Shown here in pieces: positions 8,085 through 16,826 of a stretch of DNA of 37,746 nucleotides; the first letter of the stretch is position 1, and every line of letters begins with the position of its first letter. The stretch spans positions 1 to 37,746 of the forward strand of contig JACQFI010000103.1 in the NCBI GenBank assembly GCA_016200135.1, in the 5' to 3' direction. The position numbers were made by a program, and so were the translations under genes. Origin of the DNA: Planctomycetota bacterium (lineage in GTDB: Bacteria > Planctomycetota > SZUA-567 > H5-PLA8). The notes beneath the pieces were generated by a model that worked only from the letters and a program-made list of their open reading frames with translations, was not told the DNA's origin and made no database searches.

Positions 8085-8215
8085 GTAGAGCGTGACGGCG
8101 AAGATCGTGACGGCGTGGAGCGAATAGCGAAACAGCAACAGCCCAGGACCGTTCGCTCTACGCTGCACGCTCTACGCTCTACGCTCTACTAAGGTAGTTC
8201 GCTCTACGAAAGTGA
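8085..8215. repeat. Word-repeat filler, CGCTCTAC family
   Basis: The gap contains CGCTCTAC five times near its right side and GTAGAGCGTG at its left. GTAGAGCGTG (8085-8094) pairs exactly with CACGCTCTAC (8166-8175), so the transcript could fold into a long imperfect hairpin. Both flanking genes point the same way. The same word occurs at 18190-18210 and 24280-24290. Confidence 0.65.
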
Positions 8216-8219
8216 GCCT

Positions 8220-9236
8220 ATGTTTCCCGCACGGACGCTCTTGGTCATGGTGCTCGCACTCGCCTGCGCGGCGCGCGGCGAAGAGCCCGCGCCCGTGCCG
8301 GACGACGTCGAGGTCCAGCGCCCGGACAACACGGTCGTCGAGCACACGCCCGGGCTGCGCGTGCTGACCTGGAACATCCAATACGGCGAAGACCAGGGCG
8401 AGAAGGCCAACGGCTGGCCCGACCGCAAGCGCATCCTGAAAGAGCTGCTCCTGCGCGAGAAGCCGGACCTCCTGTGCGTGCAGGAGGCGCTGAAGAACCA
8501 GGTCGAGTTCATCGAGAAGCTCTTTCCCGAGCACAAGCGCATCGGCGTAGGGCGCGACGACGGCAAAGAGGCCGGCGAGTTCTGCGCGATCTTCTACGAC
8601 GCGAAGCGGCTCGAGGCCACCGAGAGCGGCACGTTCTGGCTCAGCGAGACGCCCGACAAGCCCTCGCGCTGCTGGACCGACAACTACAACCGCACCTGCG
8701 TGTGGGCGCGGTTCCGGGATAAGCTCGAGAACAAGAAGTGCCTGCTCTTCAACACGCACTTCCCCATGAACAGTGCGGCCCGGCTGAAGAGCGCGAAGCT
8801 CTTCACCAAGAAGATTCGGGAAGAGAAGTCCAACGATCCGATCGCGCTCGTGGGGGACTTCAACTGCGCGCCGGGCAGCAAAGAGTGGCGCTTCTTCGCG
8901 TGGGCGGGGCTCGTGAACAGCGAGACCGCCGCGGGCGAGGCCTTCCTGCGCAAGACCTTCATGTATTCCGGGGTGCCCATCTCCACGCTCGACGCGATCT
9001 TCGTCGGCAAGGGCTGGGGCGTGCGCGGGCACAAGGTCGTCGAGGACGCCGTCGAGAAGCATTTCGCCTCGGACCACTTCGGCGTCGAAGCGCTGCTCAG
9101 CCTGAGCGGGCCGTCCGTGCGCATCGACAATGTCGACCCGAAAAAGCTCGGCTTCCAAGGCGACCCGCTCGCCGAGCCCGAGGAGAAGACCGGCGCGCCC
9201 GCTAAAGACGACGCCGGGAAGACCGGGCAGCGGTAG
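8220..9236 (+). CDS. Secreted endonuclease/exonuclease/phosphatase-family hydrolase
   Basis: A metal-dependent phosphodiesterase fold (EEP superfamily, which includes exonuclease III, DNase I and sphingomyelinases). Residues 1-20 look like a signal peptide (hydrophobic core, then AARGEEP). Family residues are all present: N52 (TWNIQY), E89 (VQEA), H180 (NTHFP), D213 and N215 (GDFN), D259 (LDAIF), D285 and H286 (SDHFG). It should therefore be active outside the cytoplasm. The substrate cannot be told from sequence; similar planctomycete proteins are usually just annotated as EEP family. The Lys/Pro/Glu-rich last 40 residues look disordered. The start is the ATG at 8220, directly before the hydrophobic segment; the ribosome site is weak. 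Confidence 0.9.
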   Translation: MFPARTLLVMVLALACAARGEEPAPVPDDVEVQRPDNTVVEHTPGLRVLTWNIQYGEDQGEKANGWPDRKRILKELLLREKPDLLCVQEALKNQVEFIEKLFPEHKRIGVGRDDGKEAGEFCAIFYDAKRLEATESGTFWLSETPDKPSRCWTDNYNRTCVWARFRDKLENKKCLLFNTHFPMNSAARLKSAKLFTKKIREEKSNDPIALVGDFNCAPGSKEWRFFAWAGLVNSETAAGEAFLRKTFMYSGVPISTLDAIFVGKGWGVRGHKVVEDAVEKHFASDHFGVEALLSLSGPSVRIDNVDPKKLGFQGDPLAEPEEKTGAPAKDDAGKTGQR

Positions 9237-9302
9237 CCGCGTTTTCCGCAGCGCAGCCTGCATTCCACCTCATCGACCCCTTTCTTCGTATGGCACTCGG
9301 CA

Positions 9303-9420
9303 ACCAAGGCGGCCAGCCACGGAGCGCCGGCCTCCAGGCCGGCAGGGTCGCCGGCGTCCTCGCCGGCACGTTTGTTTGCGGCCGGCAGAATGCCGCCGGC
9401 CCTGGCGGCCGGCGCTCCAA
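9303..9420. repeat. GC-rich multi-hairpin repeat (GGAGCGCCGGCC family, copy 1)
   Basis: Outer arms GGAGCGCCGGCC (9321-9332) and GGCCGGCGCTCC (9407-9418) are exact inverse complements. Inside are three small hairpins: GCCGGCC/GGCCGGC, GCCGGCG/CGCCGGC (about 9350-9367) and one around GCCGGCAGAATGCCG. The result is cloverleaf-like. It lies between converging genes. A diverged copy is at 16738-16820. Confidence 0.8.
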
Positions 9421-9437
9421 AACGACTCCGCGGCCAG

Positions 9438-11345
9438 CTACGGCTCCAGCCCCACGACCTCGCTCAGCGTGTCGTCTTCGTTGCGGACGCGGATGCACGC
9501 CTGCCAGCGGCCTTCGAGCTGGTTCAGTCTGAAGCGCATGCGGCGCTCGCCTTCGTCGAGATGCAGCACCACGCGGTCGCCGCCGCGCGTCACGGGCATG
9601 GTCCCGTCGTGGCGGAAGAGTTCTTTGCCGTCCACCCACAGGATCATCTGGTCGTCGGACTGGATCTTGAAGAGGTAGTTCCCGGTCTTCGGCACCTTGA
9701 TGCGCGTGCGCGCGTAGACCGTGGCGTTCTGGCGCGGGTGCTGGCTGTTCTGGTCGAACTGCATCCCAAAGTCCATCACGCCGAAGGTATCGTAGTTCGC
9801 GTCGCCGAAGGGCGTCCAGGCGCGCTTCTCGCCTTCCTTGACCTCGCCGTCGCCATCGAGCCGCACCGTCTCGTCCGCCCCGTGGTACGGACCGGGGCCG
9901 AAGAGCTCCCAGGCCCACGGCCGCAGCAGCGGCGTGTGGTACTCGGCTAGCACCTTGCCGTCCTGCGTCAGGCTCGCGTAGAGCAGGTGCTCCTTGCGCG
10001 GCAGCGCGGCGAGATCGAGTCCCGCAAACGCGAGTTTGAGCGCCCCGGTCTCGGGAAGCTTCGCGAGGTCCACCTCGCCCTCGGCCGCGACAAAGTCTCC
10101 GCCGTCCTTCCCCGCTTTCTTGAGGACGACTTTGAGCGCGGCCTTGCCCTTGGCTTCGCGCACGCGCCGCAGCACGACCCGCGCGTCCGGCGGAAGCTTG
10201 GGGCTGAACGCCATGCCCGCGTAATCGAACGAAAGCAGCACCGGCGGCTCGGACTTCGCGCGCCACGAGGTGCCCACACCGGTCTCCAGGTTGGTCTTGA
10301 AGGCCGCGCCGCCGTCGATGGGTTTGGGGCTGAGGATGAACTGGTCGAAGCGGATGCCGTCCTCGTGGATGAAGACGTGCATGAAGTGGTCGCCGGCCTC
10401 GAGGTGCTTGGGGTTGTCCTTCATCGGACTCCAGAGCCAGCGGAAGGGCAGCCGGTTCTCCATGCCGCCGACGTACGGCCCGCCTTCGTCGAAGGCGACG
10501 CAGACCGAGTTGGAACACTTGGTGTCGGTGGTCCACATGCGCCCGTAGACGTAGTAGTCGCCGGTCTTGGGCACCTTGATGTAGTAGCGCAGGAAGGTCA
10601 CGTCCTGCGTTGCGCGCTCGTTGTAGAAGTCGCCCATCTTGAAGTTCGTCTGGCCCGGCCCGTTGGCGACGCCTTCCTTGCAGTGGATGTACGCGCCGCC
10701 GGACGCCTGCGGGTCGGCGTGCGTCTCCCAGCCGTAGTTGGTCGCGCTGAAGTGCTCGGCCTCGAAGACGTACGCATCGGCGGGAGGCTCGGGAAAGTCC
10801 GGACCCTTCGGAACTTCGAACGCACTCGAGGCGAGCAGATCGGCGGGGCCGGTGGGCTCCACCTTCGGCGGCTCGGGCAGCTTGGGCTCGGCCACATCGC
10901 CCGTCTTCGCGTCGCTCTTCTCCTCTAAGGGAAGATTGGGCGGCGGCTTTCGATGAGTGGCCTCGTAGAGCTTGGCGTAGTCCTGCTCCGGCGGGGGCAA
11001 CTCGGCGGCGCGCGGCGGGATCTCGTAGGACCACAGGCCGTGCACGGGCGAGCCGCGCACCTGCTGGAAGTGGCGGCGCTTGCTGTCGTACTCGTAGAAC
11101 TGGTTGCCGTCGGCGGCGAGCTCGTCGGCGCGGACGTACTTGCCTACCAGTTCGTCCAGCGCGTCCGGCAGCACGCCGTGTTCGGACTCGTAACGGAGCA
11201 ACTGGTCGCGGACCTCGAACATCTGCACGCGCCGGCGCTCGGCGGCGATGCGGTCGGGCCGGCCCAGCACGAAATGGATGGCGGCCACGCCCACGCTCAG
11301 CAGCCCGGCCGTCACCAGCGCGCGCAGCAGCCATCGTCCCGTCAT
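9438..11345 (-). CDS. Membrane-anchored protein with pilin-like segment, carbohydrate-binding-like domain and PA14 domain
   Basis: A 635-residue protein. An N-terminal membrane helix (about 7-28) is followed by a stretch resembling type II secretion pseudopilin ends (residues ~35-95, with LLRYESEHGVLPDALDEL). After a Pro/Glu-rich linker, a CBM6/CBM35-like jelly roll begins near FEAEHF, with VPKTGDYYVYGRMW. Near the C-terminus a second glycan-binding-like module resembles PA14, with RIKVPKTGNYLFKIQSDDQ and ILWVDGKELF. The phrase VPKTGDY/VPKTGNY occurs in both. The likely role is surface or periplasmic carbohydrate recognition; no catalytic domain is seen. The start is ATG at 11345, with GTGGAGG at the right distance; an upstream in-frame start at 11381 lacks a ribosome site. 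Confidence 0.8.
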   Translation of the reverse strand: MTGRWLLRALVTAGLLSVGVAAIHFVLGRPDRIAAERRRVQMFEVRDQLLRYESEHGVLPDALDELVGKYVRADELAADGNQFYEYDSKRRHFQQVRGSPVHGLWSYEIPPRAAELPPPEQDYAKLYEATHRKPPPNLPLEEKSDAKTGDVAEPKLPEPPKVEPTGPADLLASSAFEVPKGPDFPEPPADAYVFEAEHFSATNYGWETHADPQASGGAYIHCKEGVANGPGQTNFKMGDFYNERATQDVTFLRYYIKVPKTGDYYVYGRMWTTDTKCSNSVCVAFDEGGPYVGGMENRLPFRWLWSPMKDNPKHLEAGDHFMHVFIHEDGIRFDQFILSPKPIDGGAAFKTNLETGVGTSWRAKSEPPVLLSFDYAGMAFSPKLPPDARVVLRRVREAKGKAALKVVLKKAGKDGGDFVAAEGEVDLAKLPETGALKLAFAGLDLAALPRKEHLLYASLTQDGKVLAEYHTPLLRPWAWELFGPGPYHGADETVRLDGDGEVKEGEKRAWTPFGDANYDTFGVMDFGMQFDQNSQHPRQNATVYARTRIKVPKTGNYLFKIQSDDQMILWVDGKELFRHDGTMPVTRGGDRVVLHLDEGERRMRFRLNQLEGRWQACIRVRNEDDTLSEVVGLEP

Positions 11346-11457
11346 AGAGCCTCCACCGAACCCGGATGTATGGTCCTGCAACCGCGCCGCTACATGGAGG
11401 TCACATCTTTACCATCTTCGCAGGAAGCCCGTCACGACGCCAGCCGTTCGAGGCGCC

Positions 11458-11556
11458 GTGGCTCCGCCGTCCCGGCGGAGGTCACAGCGGCGTCCCGCCG
11501 CTGGCTGGGCTTGCATTGGCTAGGTCGCCGGCAGGCCCATCGGCGAGACGCCGATG
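11458..11556. repeat. Three-hairpin repeat, CTCCGCCG family (copy 2)
   Basis: Three perfect small hairpins in a row: CTCCGCCG/CGGCGGAG (11462-11480), AGCGGCG/CGCCGCT (11486-11502) and CATCGGCG/CGCCGATG (11538-11556), each with a three-base loop. The first matches 2515-2540 with one change; the last has the same stem as one at 25281-25299. The array ends one base before the DUF488 stop codon. Confidence 0.8.
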
Positions 11557-12009
11557 CTACGACAGCCTGCCCGGCCGTATGCGCGCCTCGAAGATGGGGT
11601 ACTCGAAGCGCACGGGCGCGGTCTCGGCCTGCCACCACTTGCGCGCCAGTAATAAGAGAAGCTCGTGGTGGCAGCGCTGGTCCTCGTGGCACTGGCAGAC
11701 CAAGCACACGTCCTGCTTGCCGGAGAGCTCCGCGAGCCGCCGCAGCGCCGCGATCCCGTCCGCGCTCAGACCGAAGCGGCGCTCGTACCCGGCGGAATGG
11801 AAAGCGTAATTATGGTCGCCCTTCAGCTTGCGCTTGAGGGCCAGGAAGTCCTTGAAAAGCGCAGCCTCCGGCGCGAGCTCGCGCAGGTACTCGTCGCGCA
11901 GGTCCTTCGCGAGCCCGCGCGGGTACTGCCGCATGGCCACGACGACGTGCGCCGCCGCGCGGCTCACCGCGCCGGACTTCAGATCCTCGACACTCGCTTG
12001 TAGCAACAT
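11557..12009 (-). CDS. DUF488 family protein
   Basis: A 150-residue protein of the DUF488 family, whose biochemical function is not established. The conserved signature is visible: a Tyr-Pro-Arg-Gly turn (RQYPRGLAKDL) followed by a Lys-rich helix, then the Cys/His cluster CLVCQCHEDQRCHH near residues 103-116. Such a cluster could bind metal. The ATG at 12009 is the first start in frame. It is divergent from the CehA-like gene across 76 bp. Confidence 0.82.
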   Translation of the reverse strand: MLLQASVEDLKSGAVSRAAAHVVVAMRQYPRGLAKDLRDEYLRELAPEAALFKDFLALKRKLKGDHNYAFHSAGYERRFGLSADGIAALRRLAELSGKQDVCLVCQCHEDQRCHHELLLLLARKWWQAETAPVRFEYPIFEARIRPGRLS

Positions 12010-12085
12010 GTGCTGAACCTGCTAGAGTTTTCGCCGTCACCTGAACATAGCCGCGCTCCGCCAACCTATATCAGGAGCTCTCCTC

Positions 12086-14590
12086 ATGAAAGAGTACGAA
12101 CCGCTCAACCTGCGCCGGCATTGCAATGCCGGGGCGGAACTCTTCAAGCCCGCCAAGGCCGCGATTCCTTCGGGCAATAAGCTCTGGCACGGTATCCCGT
12201 TCGCCCTCGCTTCCGGCAAGAAGTGCGTCGCGGCCTTTGGCGAACGCATCCGCCAGGGCATGCAGTCCGTCGAGATTCCCATCGGCAAGACGGCGCGGCA
12301 CGTGATCTTCGCCCACCGGCTGCTGGACTCGAAGCTGCGCGAGGGCGATCCCGTCGGCCGCGCCTGCGCGCGTTACGTCTTCGTGTACGCGGACGGCCAC
12401 GAGGAGCCCGTGCCGATCCGCGAGCGGCTCGAGATCGCCGTCATCCCCAGCGCGTGGGGGCAGTGGCCGATTCTTGCGTACCCCGACCACAAGGACGGCC
12501 TCGTGAAGCGCTACGAGGGCAACTGGGGCCACACCGGCTTCCGCCAGAGCGAAGCGACGCAGGGAACGGGTCACGATTTCTACCTATGGGCCTGGATCAA
12601 CCCGCGGCCGGAGAAGAAGCTGCAGTCCGTCCGCATCGAACCGCGCGGCCCGCGCTTCTACATCGGCGCGATCACGCTCGGGCATCTGGAGGAGTTCCCC
12701 TTCAACCGTACGGCCAAGTCCGAAGTGAAGATCGTGCTGCCCAAGCCCGCGGACGCGAAGAAACCGTTCAAGCTCGAAGTCGAGGTGGACCGCGGCGTCG
12801 CGACCTATCCGTACGCGTTGCCCAAGCAGAGCGCGCAGGCGTTCCTGAAGGACGATTTCCGCGGCTGGGGCGAGGAGCAGAACTCCAACGCGAGCCCGGC
12901 CTACGTCGAGATCGCCGCGACGGACTCGGCCAGCGTCACCGTCAAGCAGGACGGCGAGAAGCTCGGCAGCGTGAAGTGGGGCGAGCTGAAAAGGAAGAAG
13001 CGCCTGAAGCCCTCGAAGCGCCTCGAACTGATCCTCGTGGACACCGGCCGCAACTGGGTGCGCACGAAAGTGCTCGACGACGCCACCGGCCAGCCAGTGC
13101 CCTGCCGCGTCCATTTCCGCTCGCCGGACGGCATTCCGTACCAGCCGCACGGCCACCACACCTACGTGAACAGCAACCTCGGCACGTGGCACATCGATAT
13201 CGGCGGCGACGTGCGGCTCGGGCAGATCACCTACGCCTACATCGACGGCAAGTGCGAGGGCTGGCTGCCGCGCGGCGAGGTCATCGTCGATATCGCGCGC
13301 GGCTACGCGTACGAGCCCATCCGCGAGAAGCTCACGCTAAAGCCCGGCCAGCAGGAACTGACCTTCCGCCTGAAGCGCCTGCGCGACATGAGCAAGGAGC
13401 GCTACTTCAGCGGCGACACCCACGTCCACTTCCTCTCGACCCAGGGCGCGCACCTGGAAGCCGCGGGCGAAGGGCTCAACGTGGTCAACCTGCTGCTCTC
13501 GCAGTGGGGGCACCTCTTCACGAACACGGAAGAGTTCACCGGCAAGCCCAGCACCGCGCACGGCGGCGAGACCATTGTCTACGCCACGCAGGAGAACCGG
13601 CAGCACATCCTCGGGCACCTCACGCTGCTGGGCCTGAAGGAACCCGTGAACCCGTGGTGCTCCGACGGTCCGAGCGAAGCCGAACTCGGCGGCAACCTGG
13701 AGACGACGCTCTCGCGCTGGGCCGACGAGTGCCACAAGCAGGGCGGCACCGTCGTGATCCCGCACATCCCCAACCCGAACTGCGAGCCCGCCGCGCTCAT
13801 CGCGACCCAGCGCGCCGACGCTGCGGAGTGGCTCGTGCAGGACAGCTACTCGCACCTGGAGTACTACCGCTACCTGAACTGCGGCTACAAACTGCCCATC
13901 TGCGGCGGCACCGACAAGATGAGCTCCGACGTGCCCGTCGGCATCTACCGCACCTACGTGAACATCCCTGACGGCGAGACTTTCAACTACGATACTTGGT
14001 GCAAGCACCTGCGCGGCGGCAACACGTTCCATACCGGCGGGCCGCTGCTCTCCTTTAAGGTGGAAGGCCAGCCCATCGGCAGCACCATCAATCTGCCCGG
14101 CAACGGCGGCGAAGTGGAAGCCGAGATCTCCGCCGTAAGCGTGCTGCCCTTCAACTGCCTGGAACTCGTGCTGAACGGGGCCGTCGTCGCCCGCGTCGAT
14201 GAGAAGGCCGGCACGAAGTCCCTCAAGCTCAAACAGAAGGTCAAGGTCGAGAAGCACTCATGGCTGGCCGCGCGCTGCGCCGGTCCGAACTACTTCGACG
14301 GCAAGCACCACCACGACGGCTGGCAGCGCCGGATCATGGCCCACACATCGCCGGTGTACCTGGCCGTCGGCGAGCCCTGGTGGATGTTCGACGCGGGCAC
14401 CGCCAACTACATGCTCACGCTCCTGCACGCCGGCATCGACTACCTCCACAAGCGCAGCCAGCAGTACCAGCCCGGCACCGTGACCCACCACCACGGCAGC
14501 GACGAGCATCTGAAGTTCCTTGAGGAACCGTTCCAGCAGGCGATCAAAGCGGTGCACGAGCGGATGCATAAGCTGGGGATCCCGCACTGA
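12086..14590 (+). CDS. CehA/McbA-family PHP-like metallohydrolase
   Basis: A large (834-residue) hydrolase. The central part carries the metal-site motifs of CehA/McbA-type PHP-superfamily enzymes: GDTHVH at 443-448 (H446, H448), H560 in VVIPHIPNP and D610 in GGTDKMS. CehA and McbA hydrolyse the carbamate ester carbaryl, but most relatives have unknown substrates. The N-terminal ~430 residues are beta-rich, with one segment (VRTKVLDDATGQPVPCRVHF) that looks like a carboxypeptidase-regulatory or Ig-like fold. A C-terminal stretch resembles a further beta domain, and helices follow. No signal peptide is seen. The ATG at 12086 has AGGAG eight bases upstream. A natural role in sugar or glycan metabolism is possible but unproven. 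Confidence 0.82.
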   Translation: MKEYEPLNLRRHCNAGAELFKPAKAAIPSGNKLWHGIPFALASGKKCVAAFGERIRQGMQSVEIPIGKTARHVIFAHRLLDSKLREGDPVGRACARYVFVYADGHEEPVPIRERLEIAVIPSAWGQWPILAYPDHKDGLVKRYEGNWGHTGFRQSEATQGTGHDFYLWAWINPRPEKKLQSVRIEPRGPRFYIGAITLGHLEEFPFNRTAKSEVKIVLPKPADAKKPFKLEVEVDRGVATYPYALPKQSAQAFLKDDFRGWGEEQNSNASPAYVEIAATDSASVTVKQDGEKLGSVKWGELKRKKRLKPSKRLELILVDTGRNWVRTKVLDDATGQPVPCRVHFRSPDGIPYQPHGHHTYVNSNLGTWHIDIGGDVRLGQITYAYIDGKCEGWLPRGEVIVDIARGYAYEPIREKLTLKPGQQELTFRLKRLRDMSKERYFSGDTHVHFLSTQGAHLEAAGEGLNVVNLLLSQWGHLFTNTEEFTGKPSTAHGGETIVYATQENRQHILGHLTLLGLKEPVNPWCSDGPSEAELGGNLETTLSRWADECHKQGGTVVIPHIPNPNCEPAALIATQRADAAEWLVQDSYSHLEYYRYLNCGYKLPICGGTDKMSSDVPVGIYRTYVNIPDGETFNYDTWCKHLRGGNTFHTGGPLLSFKVEGQPIGSTINLPGNGGEVEAEISAVSVLPFNCLELVLNGAVVARVDEKAGTKSLKLKQKVKVEKHSWLAARCAGPNYFDGKHHHDGWQRRIMAHTSPVYLAVGEPWWMFDAGTANYMLTLLHAGIDYLHKRSQQYQPGTVTHHHGSDEHLKFLEEPFQQAIKAVHERMHKLGIPH

Positions 14591-14597
14591 AAAACTA

Positions 14598-14771
14598 CAC
14601 CACGAAGGCAAGAAGGACACAGAGACCGCACAAAGAACGGCACGCGGAGACTTTCTAAACGGCAAGACGGCCGACACCCCAAGGGATGCCGGCCGTCTCT
14701 CGTTTAAACCGTCCTGAATTTAGAATCGTTCTTCGTGTGCCGTTCTTCGTGTCCTTAGTGTCTTCGTGGTG
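14598..14771. terminator. Inverted repeat and hairpin between converging genes (bidirectional terminator candidate)
   Basis: Core stem AGACGGCCG (14665-14673) and CGGCCGTCT (14690-14698) is perfect over 9 bp, with further pairing in the loop. Outer words CACCACGAAG and GAACGGCAC on the left pair with GTGCCGTTC and CTTCGTGGTG on the right. The outer words belong to the CACGAAGACAC-type filler repeats known from many environmental bacterial genomes. T-runs after the core are weak, so termination is inferred mainly from position. Confidence 0.5.
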
Positions 14772-14787
14772 CCGTTAGTCGTTGTCG

Positions 14788-16422
14788 TTACGGTGTGGCC
14801 ACGCCCGCCCGTGGCGCCGGCGCGATATGGCCGGGCCGCGCGATGGCGCCCTCTTCCGGCTTGGCCTGCGTGAGGATCGCGCGGCAGACGGCGTTGAGGT
14901 AGGCCTTCGCGGAGGCTTCCACGATGTCCGTGCTGAAGCCCCGGCCGTGGACGAGCTGCCCGTTGAAGTCCACCTTCACGTTCACCTCGCCCTGCGCTTC
15001 GCGGCCCTCGGTCACCGACTGGACCTGGTAGTCGAGCAGCTTGCCCGTCATGCCGGTGATGCGGTCGATCGCGTTCGTAAGGGCATCGATGGGGCCGTCG
15101 CCGATGGCGGCGTCGCGAAACGTCTGGGCCTGCTCGCCCGTACCTTTGCGCAGGATCACCGTCGCGGTCGGCACCGCGCGGTTGCCGCTGGCCACTTGCA
15201 GCAGGTCTAACTCCCAGACCGGCGCGGCAGCCACGAGCTGGTCCTCGACCAGCGCAACCAGGTCGGCGTCGTAGATGGTCTTCTTCTTGTCGCAGAGAAC
15301 CTTGAACTTCTCGAAGGCCTCCATCAGGCGCTTGTCGTCCAGCTCGTAGCCGAGTTCCTTCAGCCGCGAGCCAAACGCGTTGCGGCCCGAGTGCTTGCCC
15401 ATCACGAGCTTGCTCTGGTCCACGCCCACGTCGGCCGGGTGCATGATCTCGTAGGTGGTGCGTTCCTTGAGCACGCCGTCCTGGTGGATGCCGGACTCGT
15501 GGGCAAAGGCGTTCTCGCCCACGATGGCCTTGTTGCGCTGGACGTGGATGCCGGTCGTGTTGCTGACCAGCCGCGAGGTCCCGAAGAGCTTCGGCGTGTC
15601 GATGCCGTTGGTGAAGCCGAAGTAATCGGCCCGCGTGCGCATAGCCATGACGATCTCTTCGAGGGCCGCGTTGCCCGCGCGTTCGCCGATGCCGTTTATG
15701 GTGCACTCGATCTGCCGCGCGCCCAGTTTGACCGCGGCGAGGCTGTTCGCGACGGCCAGGCCCAGGTCGTTGTGGCAGTGCACGCTGATGACGGCCTGCT
15801 CGATGTTCGGCACCTTCGTCTTGAGCGTGTGCATCAGCCCGCCGTACTGTTCGGGCACGGCGTAGCCGACGGTGTCGGGGATGTTCACCGTCGTCGCGCC
15901 CGCGGCGATGACGGCCTCGACAACCTCGCAGAGGAACTCCGGCTCGGTGCGGCTCGCGTCTTCCGGGCTGAACTCGATGTCCTTGCAGTAGCTGAGCGCC
16001 ATCTTCACGGCCTCGACGGCCTGCTTGACGATCTCTTCCTTAGCCTTCTTGAGCTTGAACTGCCTATGGATCGCGCTGGTCGCCAGGAAGACATGGATGC
16101 GCCCATGCTTGGCGTTCTTCACGGCGCTGGCCGCGCTCTTGATGTCCTTCTCCAGGCTGCGCGCGAGCCCGCAGACGATGGGCCCGTCCACTTCCTCGGC
16201 CACGGCCTTGACGGCATCGTGGTCGCCGGGGCTGGCGATGGGAAAGCCGGCCTCGATCACGTCCACGTGCAGCCGCGCGAGCGCCCGCGCGACCTGGAGC
16301 TTCTCTTCGAGGTTCATCGTGGCGCCGGGAGACTGCTCGCCGTCGCGGAGCGTGGTATCGAAAATGAGCACGCGGTTGCCCGCGTTGATTTCCTGGGGGT
16401 TGATGACCGTACTCTTATTCAT
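14788..16422 (-). CDS. leuA: 2-isopropylmalate synthase
   Basis: Condenses acetyl-CoA with 2-oxoisovalerate, the first committed step of leucine synthesis, in the cytoplasm. The 544 residues match the long LeuA form with a regulatory C-terminal domain. Seen are DTTLRDGEQSPG (22-33) with the metal-binding Asp, the HCHND metal site, the NGIGERAGNA block, and the KHSGRNAFG hinge before the leucine-sensing domain. The start is ATG at 16422 (MNKSTVINPQ), with AAAGGA 11 bases upstream. An in-frame extension to 16512 is Arg-rich and unlike LeuA. A possible promoter lies just upstream of that extension. The gene stands alone, without leuB/C/D next to it in the window. Confidence 0.96.
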   Translation of the reverse strand: MNKSTVINPQEINAGNRVLIFDTTLRDGEQSPGATMNLEEKLQVARALARLHVDVIEAGFPIASPGDHDAVKAVAEEVDGPIVCGLARSLEKDIKSAASAVKNAKHGRIHVFLATSAIHRQFKLKKAKEEIVKQAVEAVKMALSYCKDIEFSPEDASRTEPEFLCEVVEAVIAAGATTVNIPDTVGYAVPEQYGGLMHTLKTKVPNIEQAVISVHCHNDLGLAVANSLAAVKLGARQIECTINGIGERAGNAALEEIVMAMRTRADYFGFTNGIDTPKLFGTSRLVSNTTGIHVQRNKAIVGENAFAHESGIHQDGVLKERTTYEIMHPADVGVDQSKLVMGKHSGRNAFGSRLKELGYELDDKRLMEAFEKFKVLCDKKKTIYDADLVALVEDQLVAAAPVWELDLLQVASGNRAVPTATVILRKGTGEQAQTFRDAAIGDGPIDALTNAIDRITGMTGKLLDYQVQSVTEGREAQGEVNVKVDFNGQLVHGRGFSTDIVEASAKAYLNAVCRAILTQAKPEEGAIARPGHIAPAPRAGVATP

Positions 16423-16527
16423 GGGTGCAACGTCCTTTCGTGTGCTCGTCCTATGCGGCGGGCATCGAAAAACCCGCGCGCGCCTTGCATGCGCCGTGAA
16501 GGCAACCGCCATTCAAGATCGGCAGAC

Positions 16528-16533
16528 AGTATA
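16528..16533 (-). promoter_or_regulatory. Possible -10 box for leuA
   Basis: TATACT on the minus strand, with only a weak -35 (CTGCAC) 16 bp upstream. It predicts a leader of about 100 bases before the leuA start. I found no T-box and no convincing terminator in that leader. Confidence 0.35.
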
Positions 16534-16582
16534 CGGAGTCTTAAGGGAAGTGCAGGGAAAGCCGGTTAGCGTACGAGGCACG

Positions 16583-16608
16583 CGCCCGCGGGTCTATTTC
16601 CGCGGGCG
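16583..16608. repeat. Perfect 9-bp hairpin upstream of leuA
   Basis: CGCCCGCGG (16583-16591) pairs with CCGCGGGCG (16600-16608) around an eight-base AT-rich loop. No T-run follows on either strand, so it is not a standard terminator. It lies between the leuA promoter candidate and the ferritin-like gene. Confidence 0.6.
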
Positions 16609-16737
16609 GTTAAGCCTCCGTTCGAGGGTACAGCGGTGTGGGTGCGGCTCATCGTGGACATGGGGCGCTATTGAAGCGGATTAAGCGGGAAAGTCAACGG
16701 GAAATTCCCTACTCCTGGTTGCATATTGGGCCTCGTC

Positions 16738-16820
16738 GGCCAAGAGCGGCCAGCGCAGGGAGCGCCAGCGTCTCGCCGGCACGTTCGCGAAGGCCGGAGC
16801 TTCGAACGGCGGGCGCTCTG
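16738..16820. repeat. GC-rich hairpin repeat (GGAGCGCC family, copy 2)
   Basis: Diverged copy of the 9303-9420 repeat: both share GCGGCCAGC, then GGAGCGCC and later TCGCCGGCACGTT in the same order. It ends just before the stop of the ferritin-like gene. Confidence 0.65.
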
Positions 16821-16826
16821 CGAGCC

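Noticed and set aside
16423..16512. In-frame N-terminal extension of LeuA, or a leader peptide attenuator
   Set aside because: The 30 residues are Arg-rich and contain no leucine run. The hairpin before the TTTTT at about 16470 has only a 4-bp stem, so no attenuator could be supported.
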